64,000 nt of DNA from Flavobacteriales bacterium (GTDB lineage: Bacteria; Bacteroidota; Bacteroidia; Flavobacteriales_E; Vicingaceae), in NCBI GenBank assembly GCA_020635815.1, contig JACJZB010000008.1, positions 1-64,000 of the forward strand, read 5' to 3'. Below, piece by piece: positions 1-9,658 of the stretch; the stretch's first letter is position 1; each line of letters starts with the position of its first letter. A program made the position numbers and the translations under genes. Under the pieces are notes generated by a model. The model saw only the letters and a program-made list of their open reading frames with translations, was not told the origin of the DNA and did no database searches.

Positions 1-896
1 ACTTTAACTGCTTTTTTAATGCTGTAATTGTTGGCTGCTACTTGATATTCTTGCACAAAAAATGGGCTTATTTTTAACAAGGATGCAATGTTGTTTCGGC
101 TTTTATCTTTGGCGTAGTGGTAATTTAAAATATTGGTAAAAAAGTTATACAAAATACCAATAGTCATAGGTAATGGGTTGTCTTTTTGGTTTTTAGCAAA
201 GTGGTAAACAATTTTATTTGCCTTTAATACATCTTTTGTTCCTATAGCTTTATTCAATTCAAACGAATTATAATCTTTACTAATACCAATATTTTTTTCA
301 ACTAAATCAGGCGTAATTTCTGTGCCAGCAGGTACATTAATTATTAGCTTGTTTAACTCGTTAGCAACCTTGCTTAAATCAGTTCCTAAAAACTCAGCAA
401 TTAAAACTGAAGCATGAGGTGAAATGGTATATTTTTTACTTTTTAAAAAGCCATTAATCCAATCGGGTACTTGGTTGTCGTATAGTTTTTTAGATTCTAA
501 TAAGACAGCTTGTTTCTTTATTTTTTTAGAAACACCTTTTCTGCCATCAAGGGTTTTGTATTTGTAACAAAATACTAAAATTGTTGAAGGTGTAGGGTTT
601 TCTATATAAGCTTCAAGCTGATCTATTTCTTTTTCTAGATGTTGTGCCTCTTTAACAATAACTACATTATGATTAGCCATCATAGGATAGCGTTTAGCTT
701 CACTAATAATGGTAATCATATCGGTTTCTTTACCGTAAACAATAGTTTGGTTAAACTCTTTCTCAGCATCATCTAGTACATTTTCTTCAATGTAATTGGC
801 AACAATATCGATGTAATAAGCTTCTTCTCCCGATAAAAAATAAACCGGATGATAAACCTTGTTTTTTAAATCTGTAAGTATTTGTTTATAATCCAT
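1..896 (-). CDS. holA: DNA polymerase III delta subunit, C-terminus cut by window edge
   Basis: Reading leftwards from ATG at 896, an open frame runs to the window edge without a stop, giving about 298 residues of a family usually near 340. The N-terminus MDYKQILTDLKNK, the segment PVYFLSGEEAYYID and the later DWINGFLKSKKYTISPHA match the delta (HolA) pattern of a degenerate AAA+ clamp-loader subunit. In the family, delta opens the beta sliding clamp inside the clamp-loader complex. Its ATG overlaps the stop of the upstream AMP nucleosidase gene by one base (TAATG), so the two are probably translationally coupled. The assignment rests on overall sequence resemblance; the missing C-terminus lies outside the window. 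Confidence 0.85.
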   Translation of the reverse strand, partial: MDYKQILTDLKNKVYHPVYFLSGEEAYYIDIVANYIEENVLDDAEKEFNQTIVYGKETDMITIISEAKRYPMMANHNVVIVKEAQHLEKEIDQLEAYIENPTPSTILVFCYKYKTLDGRKGVSKKIKKQAVLLESKKLYDNQVPDWINGFLKSKKYTISPHASVLIAEFLGTDLSKVANELNKLIINVPAGTEITPDLVEKNIGISKDYNSFELNKAIGTKDVLKANKIVYHFAKNQKDNPLPMTIGILYNFFTNILNYHYAKDKSRNNIASLLKISPFFVQEYQVAANNYSIKKAVK

Positions 897-1681
897 TAAT
901 CTTCAGAATAAGAGTATCTTAAGTGTTTAACACTAGTTCCGTTGTTTTTAATTTCTTGTAGCGATTGTATGCCAATTTGAATGTGTTTTTGCACGTAATT
1001 AGCAGTTACTACTTTATCACTTTGGTCAGTTTTTACCCCTTCTGGAGTCATCGGTTGGTCGCTTACTAATAATAAAGCTCCAGTAGAAATTTTATTAGCA
1101 AAACCAACAGTAAATAATGTTGCTGTTTCCATATCTATGGCCATTGCACGGGTGGCTCTTAAATATTCTTTAAAATCTTCATCATGCTCCCAAACACGTC
1201 TGTTTGTGGTATAAACGGTGCCTGTCCAATAATCCATGCCAAATTCACGAACGGTTGTAGAAACAGCTCTTTGCAAAGTAAAGGCAGGTAATGCAGGTAC
1301 TTCTTGAGGTAAGTAATCATCAGATGTTCCTTCGCCTCGTATTGCTGCAATAGGTAATACAAAATCACCTAATTTATTTTTCTTTTTTAAGCCACCACAT
1401 TTTCCTAAAAACAAACAAGCTTTAGGTTCAATGGCACTGAGTAAATCCATTATTGTAGCAGCATTTGCACTCCCCATACTAAAATTAATAATGGTAATTC
1501 CGTTATGTGTTGCATTAGGCATTGCCTTGTCTTTTCCTTGTACTTCTACACCGTACTCTTGTGCAAAAAAGTCAACATAATTATTAAAGTTGGTTAACAG
1601 TATGTATTTTCCAAAATCTTCTAAGGCTGTTCCTGTGTAACGTGGTAACCAGTTTTTAACAATTTCTTCTTTTGATGTCAT
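896..1681 (-). CDS. amn: AMP nucleosidase (short Bacteroidota form)
   Basis: This 261-residue protein belongs to the purine nucleoside phosphorylase/MTA-SAH nucleosidase superfamily. It carries the glycine-rich block ACLFLGKCGGLKKKNKLGDF, the substrate-loop segment AMAIDMETATLFTVGF (Glu in the MET motif contacts ribose in relatives) and LLLVSDQPMTPEG. AMP nucleosidase hydrolyses AMP to adenine and ribose-5-phosphate. The enterobacterial enzyme is near 480 residues because of an extra N-terminal domain; this catalytic-domain-only size is what Bacteroidota genomes usually carry. It is the first gene of a pair with holA, overlapping by one base. A related nucleosidase specificity cannot be excluded from sequence alone. 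Confidence 0.8.
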   Translation of the reverse strand: MTSKEEIVKNWLPRYTGTALEDFGKYILLTNFNNYVDFFAQEYGVEVQGKDKAMPNATHNGITIINFSMGSANAATIMDLLSAIEPKACLFLGKCGGLKKKNKLGDFVLPIAAIRGEGTSDDYLPQEVPALPAFTLQRAVSTTVREFGMDYWTGTVYTTNRRVWEHDEDFKEYLRATRAMAIDMETATLFTVGFANKISTGALLLVSDQPMTPEGVKTDQSDKVVTANYVQKHIQIGIQSLQEIKNNGTSVKHLRYSYSED

Positions 1682-1822
1682 ATTTTTTCTATTTAAACCA
1701 CTAAATTAGTGAACTTATAACGTTATTTTTATAAAAGATATAAAATGAAACAAACAAAAAAATTAACAAATATTTAAAAATTTAAATATTGGGATTAATT
1801 TCGCAAAAACAATACATACAAA

Positions 1823-2701
1823 ATGCATAATTTTAGAGGTACAGGTGTTGCAATTGTAACACCGTTTAAAGCAGATAAAAGTGTTGATTACAATGCTTTA
1901 GAAAAGTTAGTTAACCATTTAATTGATAATGGAATTAATTATTTGGTAGTACAAGGAACTACTGGAGAATCGGTAACATTAACGAAGCAGGAAAAGGCTG
2001 AAACTTTAGCATTTATTATTAAAGTAAATAAAGGGAGATTACCGATAGTTTTAGGAATAGGAGGAAATTGTACCCAAATGGTTATAGACACTTTAGAAAA
2101 TACAGATTTAACAGGTGTGGATGCAATATTGTCTGTTAGTCCATATTACAACAAACCAACACAAGAAGGAATATATCAGCATTATAAAGCAGTGTCTGAG
2201 GCATCGCTGTTACCAATTATTTTGTATAATGTTCCTGGGCGAACAAGTTCAAATATTTTACCTGCAACAACGTTGCGATTAGCTAACGATTTTAGCAATA
2301 TTATTGCTATTAAAGAAGCTTCAGGTAACCTTGAACAATGTATGACTATTATTCAAAACAAACCAAAAGACTTTTTAGTTGTTTCAGGTGATGATGCGTT
2401 GGTTTTACCATTTATGGCTTGTGGAGGAGATGGTGTGATTTCTGTAATTGCAAATGCTTTCCCGAAAGGGTTTAGTGATATGACAAATGCAGCTTTGAAT
2501 GGAAATTATACATTAGCAAAAGAATTGCACTACAAGCATTTTGAAATTATTCATTATTTGTTTGTTGATGGAAATCCAGCAGGAGTTAAAGCCGTTTTAA
2601 AAATATTGAACATTACAGGAGATGATGTTCGTTTACCATTGGTAAATGTTTCTGAAAATACACTTGAAAATTTAGAAAAATTAACATCCCAACTAAAATA
2701 A
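1823..2701 (+). CDS. dapA: 4-hydroxy-tetrahydrodipicolinate synthase
   Basis: DapA condenses pyruvate with aspartate semialdehyde in the first committed step of the lysine and diaminopimelate pathway. The 292-residue length is typical. Visible motifs are GTGVAIVTPF at the N-terminus, the GTTGES turn near residue 46, the tyrosine segment LYNVPGRTSSN near residue 135 and the Schiff-base lysine in IIAIKEASGNLEQ near residue 163. The ATG lies about 20 bases after a TAATTTCG sequence (1796-1803) that resembles a Bacteroidota -7 box. The next gene, msrA, follows after 27 bases on the same strand, so co-transcription is possible although there is no functional link. Confidence 0.95.
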   Translation: MHNFRGTGVAIVTPFKADKSVDYNALEKLVNHLIDNGINYLVVQGTTGESVTLTKQEKAETLAFIIKVNKGRLPIVLGIGGNCTQMVIDTLENTDLTGVDAILSVSPYYNKPTQEGIYQHYKAVSEASLLPIILYNVPGRTSSNILPATTLRLANDFSNIIAIKEASGNLEQCMTIIQNKPKDFLVVSGDDALVLPFMACGGDGVISVIANAFPKGFSDMTNAALNGNYTLAKELHYKHFEIIHYLFVDGNPAGVKAVLKILNITGDDVRLPLVNVSENTLENLEKLTSQLK

Positions 2702-2728
2702 TAATGTTTTAGTTGTAGTTAAACTTTT

Positions 2729-3358
2729 ATGAAACAGATTTTAAGCATTTTAGCAACAGTTATTTCTCTAATTTCGTGCTCTAATTACAAAGCAGAAATT
2801 AAAGATTTAACAATACAAAACATAAATAATATGGATACAATAACTTTAGGTGCAGGTTGCTTTTGGTGCGTAGAGGCAGTATATTCCGAATTAAAAGGAG
2901 TTGAATCAGTAGTTTCTGGTTTTTCGGGTGGGAACATTAAAAATCCTTCTTACAAAGAAGTTTGTACGGAAAGAACTGGTCATGCTGAGGTTTGTCAATT
3001 AACTTATGACCCAACGGTTATTTCATTTAAAGAAATTTTAGAAGTGTTTTGGCAAACACACGACCCTACAACTTTAAACAGACAGGGAGGAGATGTCGGT
3101 ACGCGTTATCGTTCAGTTATTTTTTATCATACAGCGGAACAAAAACAAATAGCAGAGGAGTATTTGCAGGTTTTAAATGATGAAAAAGCATTTGAGAATC
3201 CAATAGTAACTGAAATAACTGCATATACCAACTTTTATCCAGCAGAAGATTATCATCAAGATTACTTTGAACTAAATGGTGAACAGCCATATTGTACAGC
3301 TGTTGTTCGTCCAAAGGTGGAAAAGTTCAGAAAAATATTTAAAGAAAAGTTGAAGTAG
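2729..3358 (+). CDS. msrA: Peptide methionine-S-sulfoxide reductase MsrA, exported
   Basis: MsrA reduces methionine-S-sulfoxide in proteins. The catalytic motif GCFWCVEAVY sits near residue 43, followed by GVESVVSGFSGG and the C-terminal YHQDYFELN. The 209-residue protein begins with a hydrophobic signal ending in ISCSNYK, a plausible lipobox, so it is probably a periplasm-facing lipoprotein rather than the cytosolic repair enzyme. A methionine at residue 37 (MDTITLGAGCFWC) could serve as an internal cytosolic start; the intact signal argues for the longer form. No MsrB domain is fused. Confidence 0.93.
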   Translation: MKQILSILATVISLISCSNYKAEIKDLTIQNINNMDTITLGAGCFWCVEAVYSELKGVESVVSGFSGGNIKNPSYKEVCTERTGHAEVCQLTYDPTVISFKEILEVFWQTHDPTTLNRQGGDVGTRYRSVIFYHTAEQKQIAEEYLQVLNDEKAFENPIVTEITAYTNFYPAEDYHQDYFELNGEQPYCTAVVRPKVEKFRKIFKEKLK

Positions 3359-3386
3359 TCCGTTTTTTATTCTACTTCATTAATTA

Positions 3387-3394
3387 TATATTTG
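3387..3394 (+). promoter_or_regulatory. Putative -7 promoter box for the SiaC-like gene
   Basis: TATATTTG fits the Bacteroidota housekeeping sigma -7 consensus TAnnTTTG exactly and lies 26 bases before the ATG at 3421. Upstream there is only a T-rich run near 3363, not a clean TTTG -33 box. The position is plausible but only the -7 element supports it. Confidence 0.45.
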
Positions 3395-3420
3395 TGATGT
3401 CTTAGGCATAATCAGTAAAT

Positions 3421-3798
3421 ATGGAGTCGCTATTTCAAGAAGGTAAGTTTAATGTTCCAACAATTCGTTTTAATAAAAGCGGAATACTTTCTATTGAAGG
3501 ACGATCGATTCCTGAACACCCTTTAAAATTTTACCAACCTTTAACTGATTGGCTTATTTCTTTTTTAGCAACTTCTCCAGAAAAAGTTTTGCTAAAAGTT
3601 CATTTAGATTATCTAAATACACACTCAACAGAGTGTATGTTGGTTTTGTTTAAAAAAATAGATGAATACTTTGCATCTTCTAAGAAAGATGTAAGTATTG
3701 TATGGGTTTTTGACGAAGATGATGAAGATATGGAAAGTTTAGGAGAGGATCTAAAAACTTTTGTTGAACTACCTTTTACTATCGAAGAAGATAAATAA
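3421..3798 (+). CDS. SiaC/DUF1987-family regulatory phosphoprotein
   Basis: This 125-residue protein has the DUF1987 layout: an N-terminal VPTIRFNKSGILSIEGRS segment, then PEHPLKFYQPLTDWL, then YLNTHSTECM followed by a helix. In Pseudomonas SiaC a threonine in the equivalent NT-S-ST stretch is reversibly phosphorylated, by SiaB as kinase and by the PP2C/SpoIIE-type SiaA as phosphatase; here T67, S69 or T70 would be the site. It is soluble with an acidic tail. No siaA, siaB or siaD gene is adjacent, but two SpoIIE-type phosphatases lie elsewhere in the window. Family membership is clear; the output it controls here is unknown. Confidence 0.8.
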   Translation: MESLFQEGKFNVPTIRFNKSGILSIEGRSIPEHPLKFYQPLTDWLISFLATSPEKVLLKVHLDYLNTHSTECMLVLFKKIDEYFASSKKDVSIVWVFDEDDEDMESLGEDLKTFVELPFTIEEDK

Positions 3799-3861
3799 AA
3801 TCTGTTAACAAATTTTTACATTTATTAACACAATACCTAAAACATTTAGTTTTTAAATACA

Positions 3862-3869
3862 TACTTTTG
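3862..3869 (+). promoter_or_regulatory. Putative -7 promoter box for the barrel receptor gene
   Basis: TACTTTTG matches TAnnTTTG and lies 21 bases before the ATG at 3891. It overlaps an in-frame TTG at 3867 that would otherwise lengthen the gene by eight codons. A promoter here supports the ATG as the true start, because transcription would begin downstream of the TTG. Confidence 0.45.
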
Positions 3870-3890
3870 CTAGCTTTAAATCAAAGCAAA

Positions 3891-6335
3891 ATGAAAATAA
3901 AAATCCGTTTAATTCTTTTAATACTCACATGGGCTATAAATATTTCCTTATTTGCTCAAGATAATATAGGTACAGTAAAAGGTACTATTACTAATGGGGT
4001 AACTGATCAGCCTGTTGAATTTGCCACAGTTTCTTTGTTTTCCATTATTGATTCTGCTCTTATTACAGGAATAGTAACAGATATTGAAGGAAAATTTGAG
4101 TTGATTAAAGTTCCTAATGGAAGTTTTTATTTAAAAGTAGATTTTATTGGGTTATCTCCAAAAGTAATTGAAAATGTTGTGATTACTGATGAAAATTCAA
4201 ATTTTGAGACTGGAAACATTACTTTAGAATCGTTTGCAAAGAATATGTCAGAATTTGAATTTGTAGATGAAAAAGAATTAATTGAAACCAAGATTGATAA
4301 AAAGGTTTATAACGTCTCTAAAGATATAAGTGTGCAAGGTGGAACAGGGTTGGATGTTGTGAAAAACATGCCATCAATAGAAGTTGATGAACAAGAAAAT
4401 ATCAGTTTGAGAGGAGATAAAGGGGTGCAAATATTAGTTGATGGAAGACCTTCTACGATTACTCCGTCTCAGTTATTAAAACAAATTCCAGCATCATCAA
4501 TCGAAAAAATAGAGGTAATTACAAATCCTTCAGCTAAATATAATCCAGAAGGGATGTCGGGAATTATTAATATAATTACTAAAAAGGAAAAAGCATCAGG
4601 TTTTAACGGAAGTGTTAATGCTGGTTATCAATATAATAAATATCATGGACAAAATGGAGGATTAAATTTAACCTATCGAAAAAATAAAATAAGCATCAAT
4701 TCTAATGTTGGTGTCTATAAAAGTTTTTGGGAAAGTAATTCTAATGAAGATCGTAATTACTTTTTGGATACAACTTATACTCAGAAAACTACCAACACTG
4801 GTATTGGTGATAATTTAAATTACTGGTACACAGTTGGCTTAGATTATTTTTTAAATAAAAAGAATACCATTTATGTACAAACCAATGGGTGGGCTTGGCA
4901 AGGAATATATTCAGGAGAAAGAAGGTATAACTATTTTAATGGTAATAATGAATTGCATAGTTATAGCAATAGAAATAGCGACAATGATAATACCAACAAA
5001 GGTTTTGGATTTACTTCAGGTTGGCAAACCCAATTTGATAGTGAAGAGCATAAACTTGATGTAGAATTAAATCTTTATAGAAATTATCAAAACAGTGAAA
5101 ACAAAAATCAGCAAGATTATTTTTTTACAAATGATGTAACTCAAAAACAAAATACTTTTGAAGATGGTTATGGAAATAATGTAGATTTTAAAGCTGATTA
5201 TGAGCTTCCTATAACCGATTCTTTATTGTTAGAAGCAGGTGTAAGAAATACTTACAGTGATAATTTAAATGATTTCTTTTCTGAGAGTGCAGCACAAAAT
5301 AATTTTTTTACAGCAGATACCAATTTAAACAACACATTTGAATATTATCAAAATGTTTCGGCTGTTTATGCAATTATAGGTAAACAGTTTAAAAAAATAG
5401 GAGTTAAGGTTGGAAATAGAGTAGAGCAAACAGCCGTAAATACTAGGCTTGTTAATACAGAGGAGAGAAACGAACAGAATTACTTGAGTTGGTTTCCTTC
5501 TATTCACTTATCATATCATATTGCTGAACAAAATGAATTGCTGTTTAATTATAGCAGAAGAATAAATCGACCAGATAGTTGGGATGTAAATCCTTTTACT
5601 TCATATAGTGATCCTTATCGTTTACATGCTGGTAATCCAAATTTAAAACCTGAATTTATTGATGTTTTTGAATTGAGTTATTTAAAATTTTGGGAAAAAT
5701 TTAATGTAAATATGAGTACTTATTTTAGACAAGTAAATGATAAGCACCAATATATTACAAAGCTTATTGATGATAATGTTTTTTTGTCAACTACTGAGAA
5801 TTTTTCTAAAACACAAATAACAGGTGGAGAGTTGACTTTAGGGTATAATCCTAAAAAATGGTGGCGAATGAATGGAACATTTAATATTTGGAGTTCAAAT
5901 TTAAACAATGCAACCAGCGATTTTAATCAAAATTCTTACGGTTGGACGAGTAATTTCTCATCAAACTTTACGTTGCCTAAAAAATGGTCAATTAATACTA
6001 GAATTAGATACTCTGGGCGACAACGAAATTTACAAGGTGAAAGACTATCAAATTATAATGTAAGCTTATCGGTAAGTAAGCAGTTAATGAAAGAAAAAGC
6101 TCGATTAACACTTCGGGTTAACGATATCTTTTGGACACAACGATGGGGTTTTGAAAGCAATAATCTTAACGGATTTTCATACAATAGTAATAGTCAGTGG
6201 TCTTCACGTTCGGTTAATGTTAGTTTTAGTTACAGTTTTGGTAAAATGAATTACGATTCTCAAAAACGCCAAACAAAAGATAAAAGTGCGGGCGATGATT
6301 TAAATATTGGTAATTCAGGAGGGCAAGGGAAGTAA
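3891..6335 (+). CDS. Outer-membrane beta-barrel protein, TonB-receptor-like
   Basis: The 814-residue protein starts with a signal peptide (MKIKIRLILLILTW to LFAQ). A carboxypeptidase-regulatory-like beta-sandwich follows (about 25-105: GTVKGTITNGVTDQPVEFA), then a plug domain with the hallmark VQILVDGRPSTITPSQLL and IEKIEVITNPSAKYNPEG (about 180-230), then a long barrel rich in aromatic and Asn residues (for example YSRRINRPDSWDVNPF). This is the 'outer membrane beta-barrel family' branch of SusC/TonB-dependent receptors common in Bacteroidota; substrates of this branch are mostly unknown. No SusD partner is adjacent. ATG 3891 gives a clean signal peptide, so an upstream TTG was not used. Confidence 0.85.
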   Translation: MKIKIRLILLILTWAINISLFAQDNIGTVKGTITNGVTDQPVEFATVSLFSIIDSALITGIVTDIEGKFELIKVPNGSFYLKVDFIGLSPKVIENVVITDENSNFETGNITLESFAKNMSEFEFVDEKELIETKIDKKVYNVSKDISVQGGTGLDVVKNMPSIEVDEQENISLRGDKGVQILVDGRPSTITPSQLLKQIPASSIEKIEVITNPSAKYNPEGMSGIINIITKKEKASGFNGSVNAGYQYNKYHGQNGGLNLTYRKNKISINSNVGVYKSFWESNSNEDRNYFLDTTYTQKTTNTGIGDNLNYWYTVGLDYFLNKKNTIYVQTNGWAWQGIYSGERRYNYFNGNNELHSYSNRNSDNDNTNKGFGFTSGWQTQFDSEEHKLDVELNLYRNYQNSENKNQQDYFFTNDVTQKQNTFEDGYGNNVDFKADYELPITDSLLLEAGVRNTYSDNLNDFFSESAAQNNFFTADTNLNNTFEYYQNVSAVYAIIGKQFKKIGVKVGNRVEQTAVNTRLVNTEERNEQNYLSWFPSIHLSYHIAEQNELLFNYSRRINRPDSWDVNPFTSYSDPYRLHAGNPNLKPEFIDVFELSYLKFWEKFNVNMSTYFRQVNDKHQYITKLIDDNVFLSTTENFSKTQITGGELTLGYNPKKWWRMNGTFNIWSSNLNNATSDFNQNSYGWTSNFSSNFTLPKKWSINTRIRYSGRQRNLQGERLSNYNVSLSVSKQLMKEKARLTLRVNDIFWTQRWGFESNNLNGFSYNSNSQWSSRSVNVSFSYSFGKMNYDSQKRQTKDKSAGDDLNIGNSGGQGK

Positions 6336-6454
6336 AAATCAGTTTATATCTCAGCTTTGTAACGCGTAAGAAAAGTTTGATTTCTATTTTTATTAATAAG
6401 GTATGATGTTAAAATTTGTAGTGATCAAATAAATATTAACCAAATTTAATCGCT

Positions 6455-8092
6455 ATGAAAACACTTTACAAGTTTAAATTCGTCTCGCTTTTCTTGATGC
6501 TCGTATTAGGAGTTAATCAGTTAAGTGCTCAATGTCAAGCATCATTTACCTATACAGATATGGGAAACGGTGTGATTAGTTTTTCTAACACCTCATCTTT
6601 CCCAGATTCCAGTATTTTTGCTGTTTGGGAAATGAGCAACGGAAGTTACGCTACAGGAGATAATCCTTCACAAACATTTTATAATGGTTGGTATGAGGTA
6701 TGTTTAACTATAAATGATACCATTTTTGGTGGTACTTGTACTTCTACGATATGTGATTCTGTTGAAGTTACTAGTGGTATAGCTGAGCCGATAGACTCGT
6801 GTACAATTGATGCAACCTACACGGTAGTTGACAATGGTAATGGTGTTTATTCTTTTGTGTCAACAGTTACTGGCGGAACTCCTCCTTACTCATATTCTTG
6901 GCAATTTGGAGATGGAACTGATAGCTCTATTGATAATCCTGTTCATACTTATGCGAATGATGGGATTCTTAACGTATGTTTAACAGTAATTGATAGCGAT
7001 ACTAATTGTTCAAGTGTGTATTGCCAGAATTTATCAGTAATGGGAGATCCATGTGGTGTTAATGTTTATGCTGCAGACAGTTTGCAATACGGAGTATTTG
7101 AAGCTTATAATGTTTCGGTAAATTGTTTTTGGGATTTTGGTGATGGAGAAGTATCATCGGATTCAAGTAATTATCAAGAACATTTTTATAGTAGTCCTGG
7201 TACATATTACTATTGTGTAACGATAGGTAATTGTCCTCTTATTTGCGATTCTATTTTAATAGGGGCTTGCAACCTTGTTTCAAATTTTTCATATACTGAC
7301 AATGGAAATGGTAATTACTCTTTTACTAATTTGTCTTCTGGAATAGCTGATACTTTTGAGTGGAATTTTGGAGATGGGAATACCTCAAACAACACGAACC
7401 CTAATCATACATTTAATGCAAACGGAGTTTATGTAGTTGTGCTAGCGATTACTGATTCTATTGGAGGTTGTATTGATTATTATACCTTAACAATTAATGT
7501 TACAGGAGTTTTAAATTCTACACCTTGTAATGCAGGTTTTTCAATGTACACAGATTCTATTTCTAGTGGTGTTAATGTTGTGAATAGTTCTACAGGAAGT
7601 AACCTAACTTATTTTTGGGATTTTGGAGATGGAAATACATCTACACAAGCATATCCTAGTTATACGTATTCTACTGCAGGCCCTTTTGAGTTGTGTTTAA
7701 CTGTTACTGGAGATGGAAACTGTACAAGTACTTACTGTGATTCTATTAGTGCTGGAGGAACCGTGTTTAAAGGTGGCGGTTTTACTATTAATGTGTTGCA
7801 GCCAGTTGTTACCTCGATTGAAGAACTTGCTAACTCAATATCTGATTTAACTATTTATCCAAATCCATTTCAAAACAATATAACGATTAGCCTTGGCTTA
7901 ATAAAAGAAACTCAGGTAAATGTTACGGTAACAGATTTGTTAGGTAGTGTGGTAGTGGTTATTGCAGACCAAAAAATGAACGGAACTAACAAGTTGCAAT
8001 GGAATGCAGAAGGTGTTTCTAGTGGTATATATATATTGAATGTAAGAACAATAAACACTTTAAAAGTAGAAAAGTTAATTTTAAATAGATAG
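6455..8092 (+). CDS. Secreted PKD-repeat protein with T9SS sorting domain
   Basis: This 545-residue protein has a signal peptide ending near LSAQ. It then carries about five PKD-like beta-sandwich repeats, recognised by FGDGTDSSIDNPVHTYAND, WNFGDGNTSNNTNPNHTF and WDFGDGNTSTQAYPSYTY. The C-terminus is a type A T9SS sorting domain: LTIYPNPFQNNITISL, then VTDLLGSVV, then SSGIYILNVRT and a basic end. It is predicted to be exported through T9SS and kept on the surface or released. PKD domains usually mediate protein or glycan contacts; there is no catalytic domain. The first repeat is degenerate, lacking FGDG and having a WEMSNGS variant. A strong terminator follows. Confidence 0.88.
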   Translation: MKTLYKFKFVSLFLMLVLGVNQLSAQCQASFTYTDMGNGVISFSNTSSFPDSSIFAVWEMSNGSYATGDNPSQTFYNGWYEVCLTINDTIFGGTCTSTICDSVEVTSGIAEPIDSCTIDATYTVVDNGNGVYSFVSTVTGGTPPYSYSWQFGDGTDSSIDNPVHTYANDGILNVCLTVIDSDTNCSSVYCQNLSVMGDPCGVNVYAADSLQYGVFEAYNVSVNCFWDFGDGEVSSDSSNYQEHFYSSPGTYYYCVTIGNCPLICDSILIGACNLVSNFSYTDNGNGNYSFTNLSSGIADTFEWNFGDGNTSNNTNPNHTFNANGVYVVVLAITDSIGGCIDYYTLTINVTGVLNSTPCNAGFSMYTDSISSGVNVVNSSTGSNLTYFWDFGDGNTSTQAYPSYTYSTAGPFELCLTVTGDGNCTSTYCDSISAGGTVFKGGGFTINVLQPVVTSIEELANSISDLTIYPNPFQNNITISLGLIKETQVNVTVTDLLGSVVVVIADQKMNGTNKLQWNAEGVSSGIYILNVRTINTLKVEKLILNR

Positions 8093-8113
8093 GTATTTAA
8101 TTAATTGATTTTG

Positions 8114-8142
8114 AAAAGGGCAATCATTGATTGCCCTTTTTT
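8114..8142. terminator. Bidirectional intrinsic terminator between convergent genes
   Basis: A 12-bp perfect stem (8114-8125 with 8129-8140) and 3-base loop are followed by a T run to 8142 on the plus strand; the opposite side has an A-rich flank, so it could also work on the minus strand. It ends the PKD gene. The TGA stop of the convergent helical-repeat gene lies inside the hairpin at 8124-8126. Confidence 0.8.
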
Positions 8143-9575
8143 AATTTAAAATTAAGCCATTCATTATAGTTAATGATATCATTTTTAGCTACATCTGTAT
8201 TATTGTGTGAATCAAGAAATTCTTGAATCGTTTTTTGTGCTTTAGTTGATTCTATTTTATCAAGAACTTGAATGAAAGCTGACTCTCTAATGTATTCTTC
8301 TTTTTCAAGCAGTTGTTGAAAGTTTTTACGAATATATTTAAGCTGGTAATCAAAAAAGTCAATATCACCAACCTCATAAATAGTCATTAATTCAACGATG
8401 TTAATTTTTAGCTTAAACACATTGTCTAATGAGTTAAAACTGTCTTCTCGTTTCAGTAAGGATAAGTTTTTTCGTGCTTCTTTAAAGTTTTTTAAATCGA
8501 AATAGAAAACGGCCAAATTCAAATAAATAAAAACAATAAATATAGGTAGTTGTTGAATCTCTTTTTTAGTTTTGGCTTCGTTTAAAACCTCTATAGCTTT
8601 TAATTTGTCAGTTACTTGGTAATTGATTACTAGTGAGTTGTAGTAGTAGAAGAGGTATTTATCATAAAGTAAGTTATTGTATTCTTTCATCGCTTCGTGT
8701 AGTTCTTCAGCCTTACTTAGCGATTCACTTATTTTATTGTTTTTAAACAAAGAATTTACTAAATAAGTAAGCATTTGAAGTTTTGTTTCGTGATTCAATT
8801 TGTTGAATAATTTTTCAGCTAAAAAATCATAATAAGTTTTTAATAAATATTCTTCAAGTGATTTAAAATCACTCTGTTGTAGTAAAATTCGGCTTATTGA
8901 ATGGTAAATTTTAAATCGAAGTTTGGCACTCTTTTTTACTTCGTCACTATTTACATAATCATTAATTGTTCTTTGTAATACTTCGGTAAATTTATAATTG
9001 TGAGTAGAAAAGTTTTGAGATATTTTAACCTTATAAATTAAAGCAGCTAAAACATCATCAATTTCTTGTAGTGCATGAAGACTTTTATGATTTTCCTTTC
9101 TCTTTTCGATATACTCAATAGGGTTAAATTCAATACTTTCGTGAGAAAGTCGAATAAGATGATTATAGATAAGATCTAACAAATCAAAAAGTTCATGTTT
9201 TATGGCCAGTTTTTCAGCTTTTTTTAAATAATTAGCTGCCGTTTGGTGTTCTCCTTTTTGTAAAAATATTTGTGCTAAACTCATTAAGTTGATTACTGAA
9301 TTGTATTCGGTTTTGTTGAAATGAAGTAGCAATAAGCTTTTGTTAATGTCAGATAACAATCTGTTTTTTAGGCGATAAAAGGAGTTCTTGTCAGCTTTAT
9401 TATAAAGTTGAGTCACAATTTTATCCTCATCTATATTAGGATGGTTCTTTCTTGCGAAATCAAATAGAGCAGCATCTTTTCTGTTTTCAGATGCATTAGT
9501 TCTATTTAAGAAAATTTTAAGGTTTCTACTTTCTTCTCTATTTAAAATAGAAATAATTTGATACAATTCATTCAT
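8124..9575 (-). CDS. Cytoplasmic all-helical (TPR-like) protein, function unknown
   Basis: The 483-residue product is almost entirely alpha-helical, with no signal peptide or membrane segment. Repeat-like units include EHQTAANYLKKAEKLAIKH (about 133-151) and NFKEARKNLSLLKRE (about 365), which resemble degenerate TPRs. The N-terminus ELYQIISILNREESRNLKIF recalls a conserved Bacteroidota family without assigned function. Such proteins usually act as protein-binding scaffolds; nothing here names a partner. ATG 9575 is preferred over an in-frame GTG at 9584. It is transcribed alone, convergent with the PKD gene and divergent from a T9SS cargo gene. Confidence 0.7.
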   Translation of the reverse strand: MNELYQIISILNREESRNLKIFLNRTNASENRKDAALFDFARKNHPNIDEDKIVTQLYNKADKNSFYRLKNRLLSDINKSLLLLHFNKTEYNSVINLMSLAQIFLQKGEHQTAANYLKKAEKLAIKHELFDLLDLIYNHLIRLSHESIEFNPIEYIEKRKENHKSLHALQEIDDVLAALIYKVKISQNFSTHNYKFTEVLQRTINDYVNSDEVKKSAKLRFKIYHSISRILLQQSDFKSLEEYLLKTYYDFLAEKLFNKLNHETKLQMLTYLVNSLFKNNKISESLSKAEELHEAMKEYNNLLYDKYLFYYYNSLVINYQVTDKLKAIEVLNEAKTKKEIQQLPIFIVFIYLNLAVFYFDLKNFKEARKNLSLLKREDSFNSLDNVFKLKINIVELMTIYEVGDIDFFDYQLKYIRKNFQQLLEKEEYIRESAFIQVLDKIESTKAQKTIQEFLDSHNNTDVAKNDIINYNEWLNFKLKKGNQ

Positions 9576-9658
9576 GAGTAACACGTAAGATTTGCTTAAA
9601 AATAATTATTTATTGCCAATTAATATTTATAAGTTTGATTAGGTTTAAAAATAAAACT

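Noticed and set aside
1699..1711. 13-base inverted repeat CACTAA-A-TTAGTG upstream of the AMP nucleosidase gene.
   Set aside because: Six-bp arms are easily expected by chance in this AT-rich DNA, and no spacing or second copy supports an operator.
3867..3890. TTG start that would lengthen the barrel receptor gene by eight residues.
   Set aside because: It lies within a promoter-like TACTTTTG box, and the signal peptide begins properly at the ATG at 3891.
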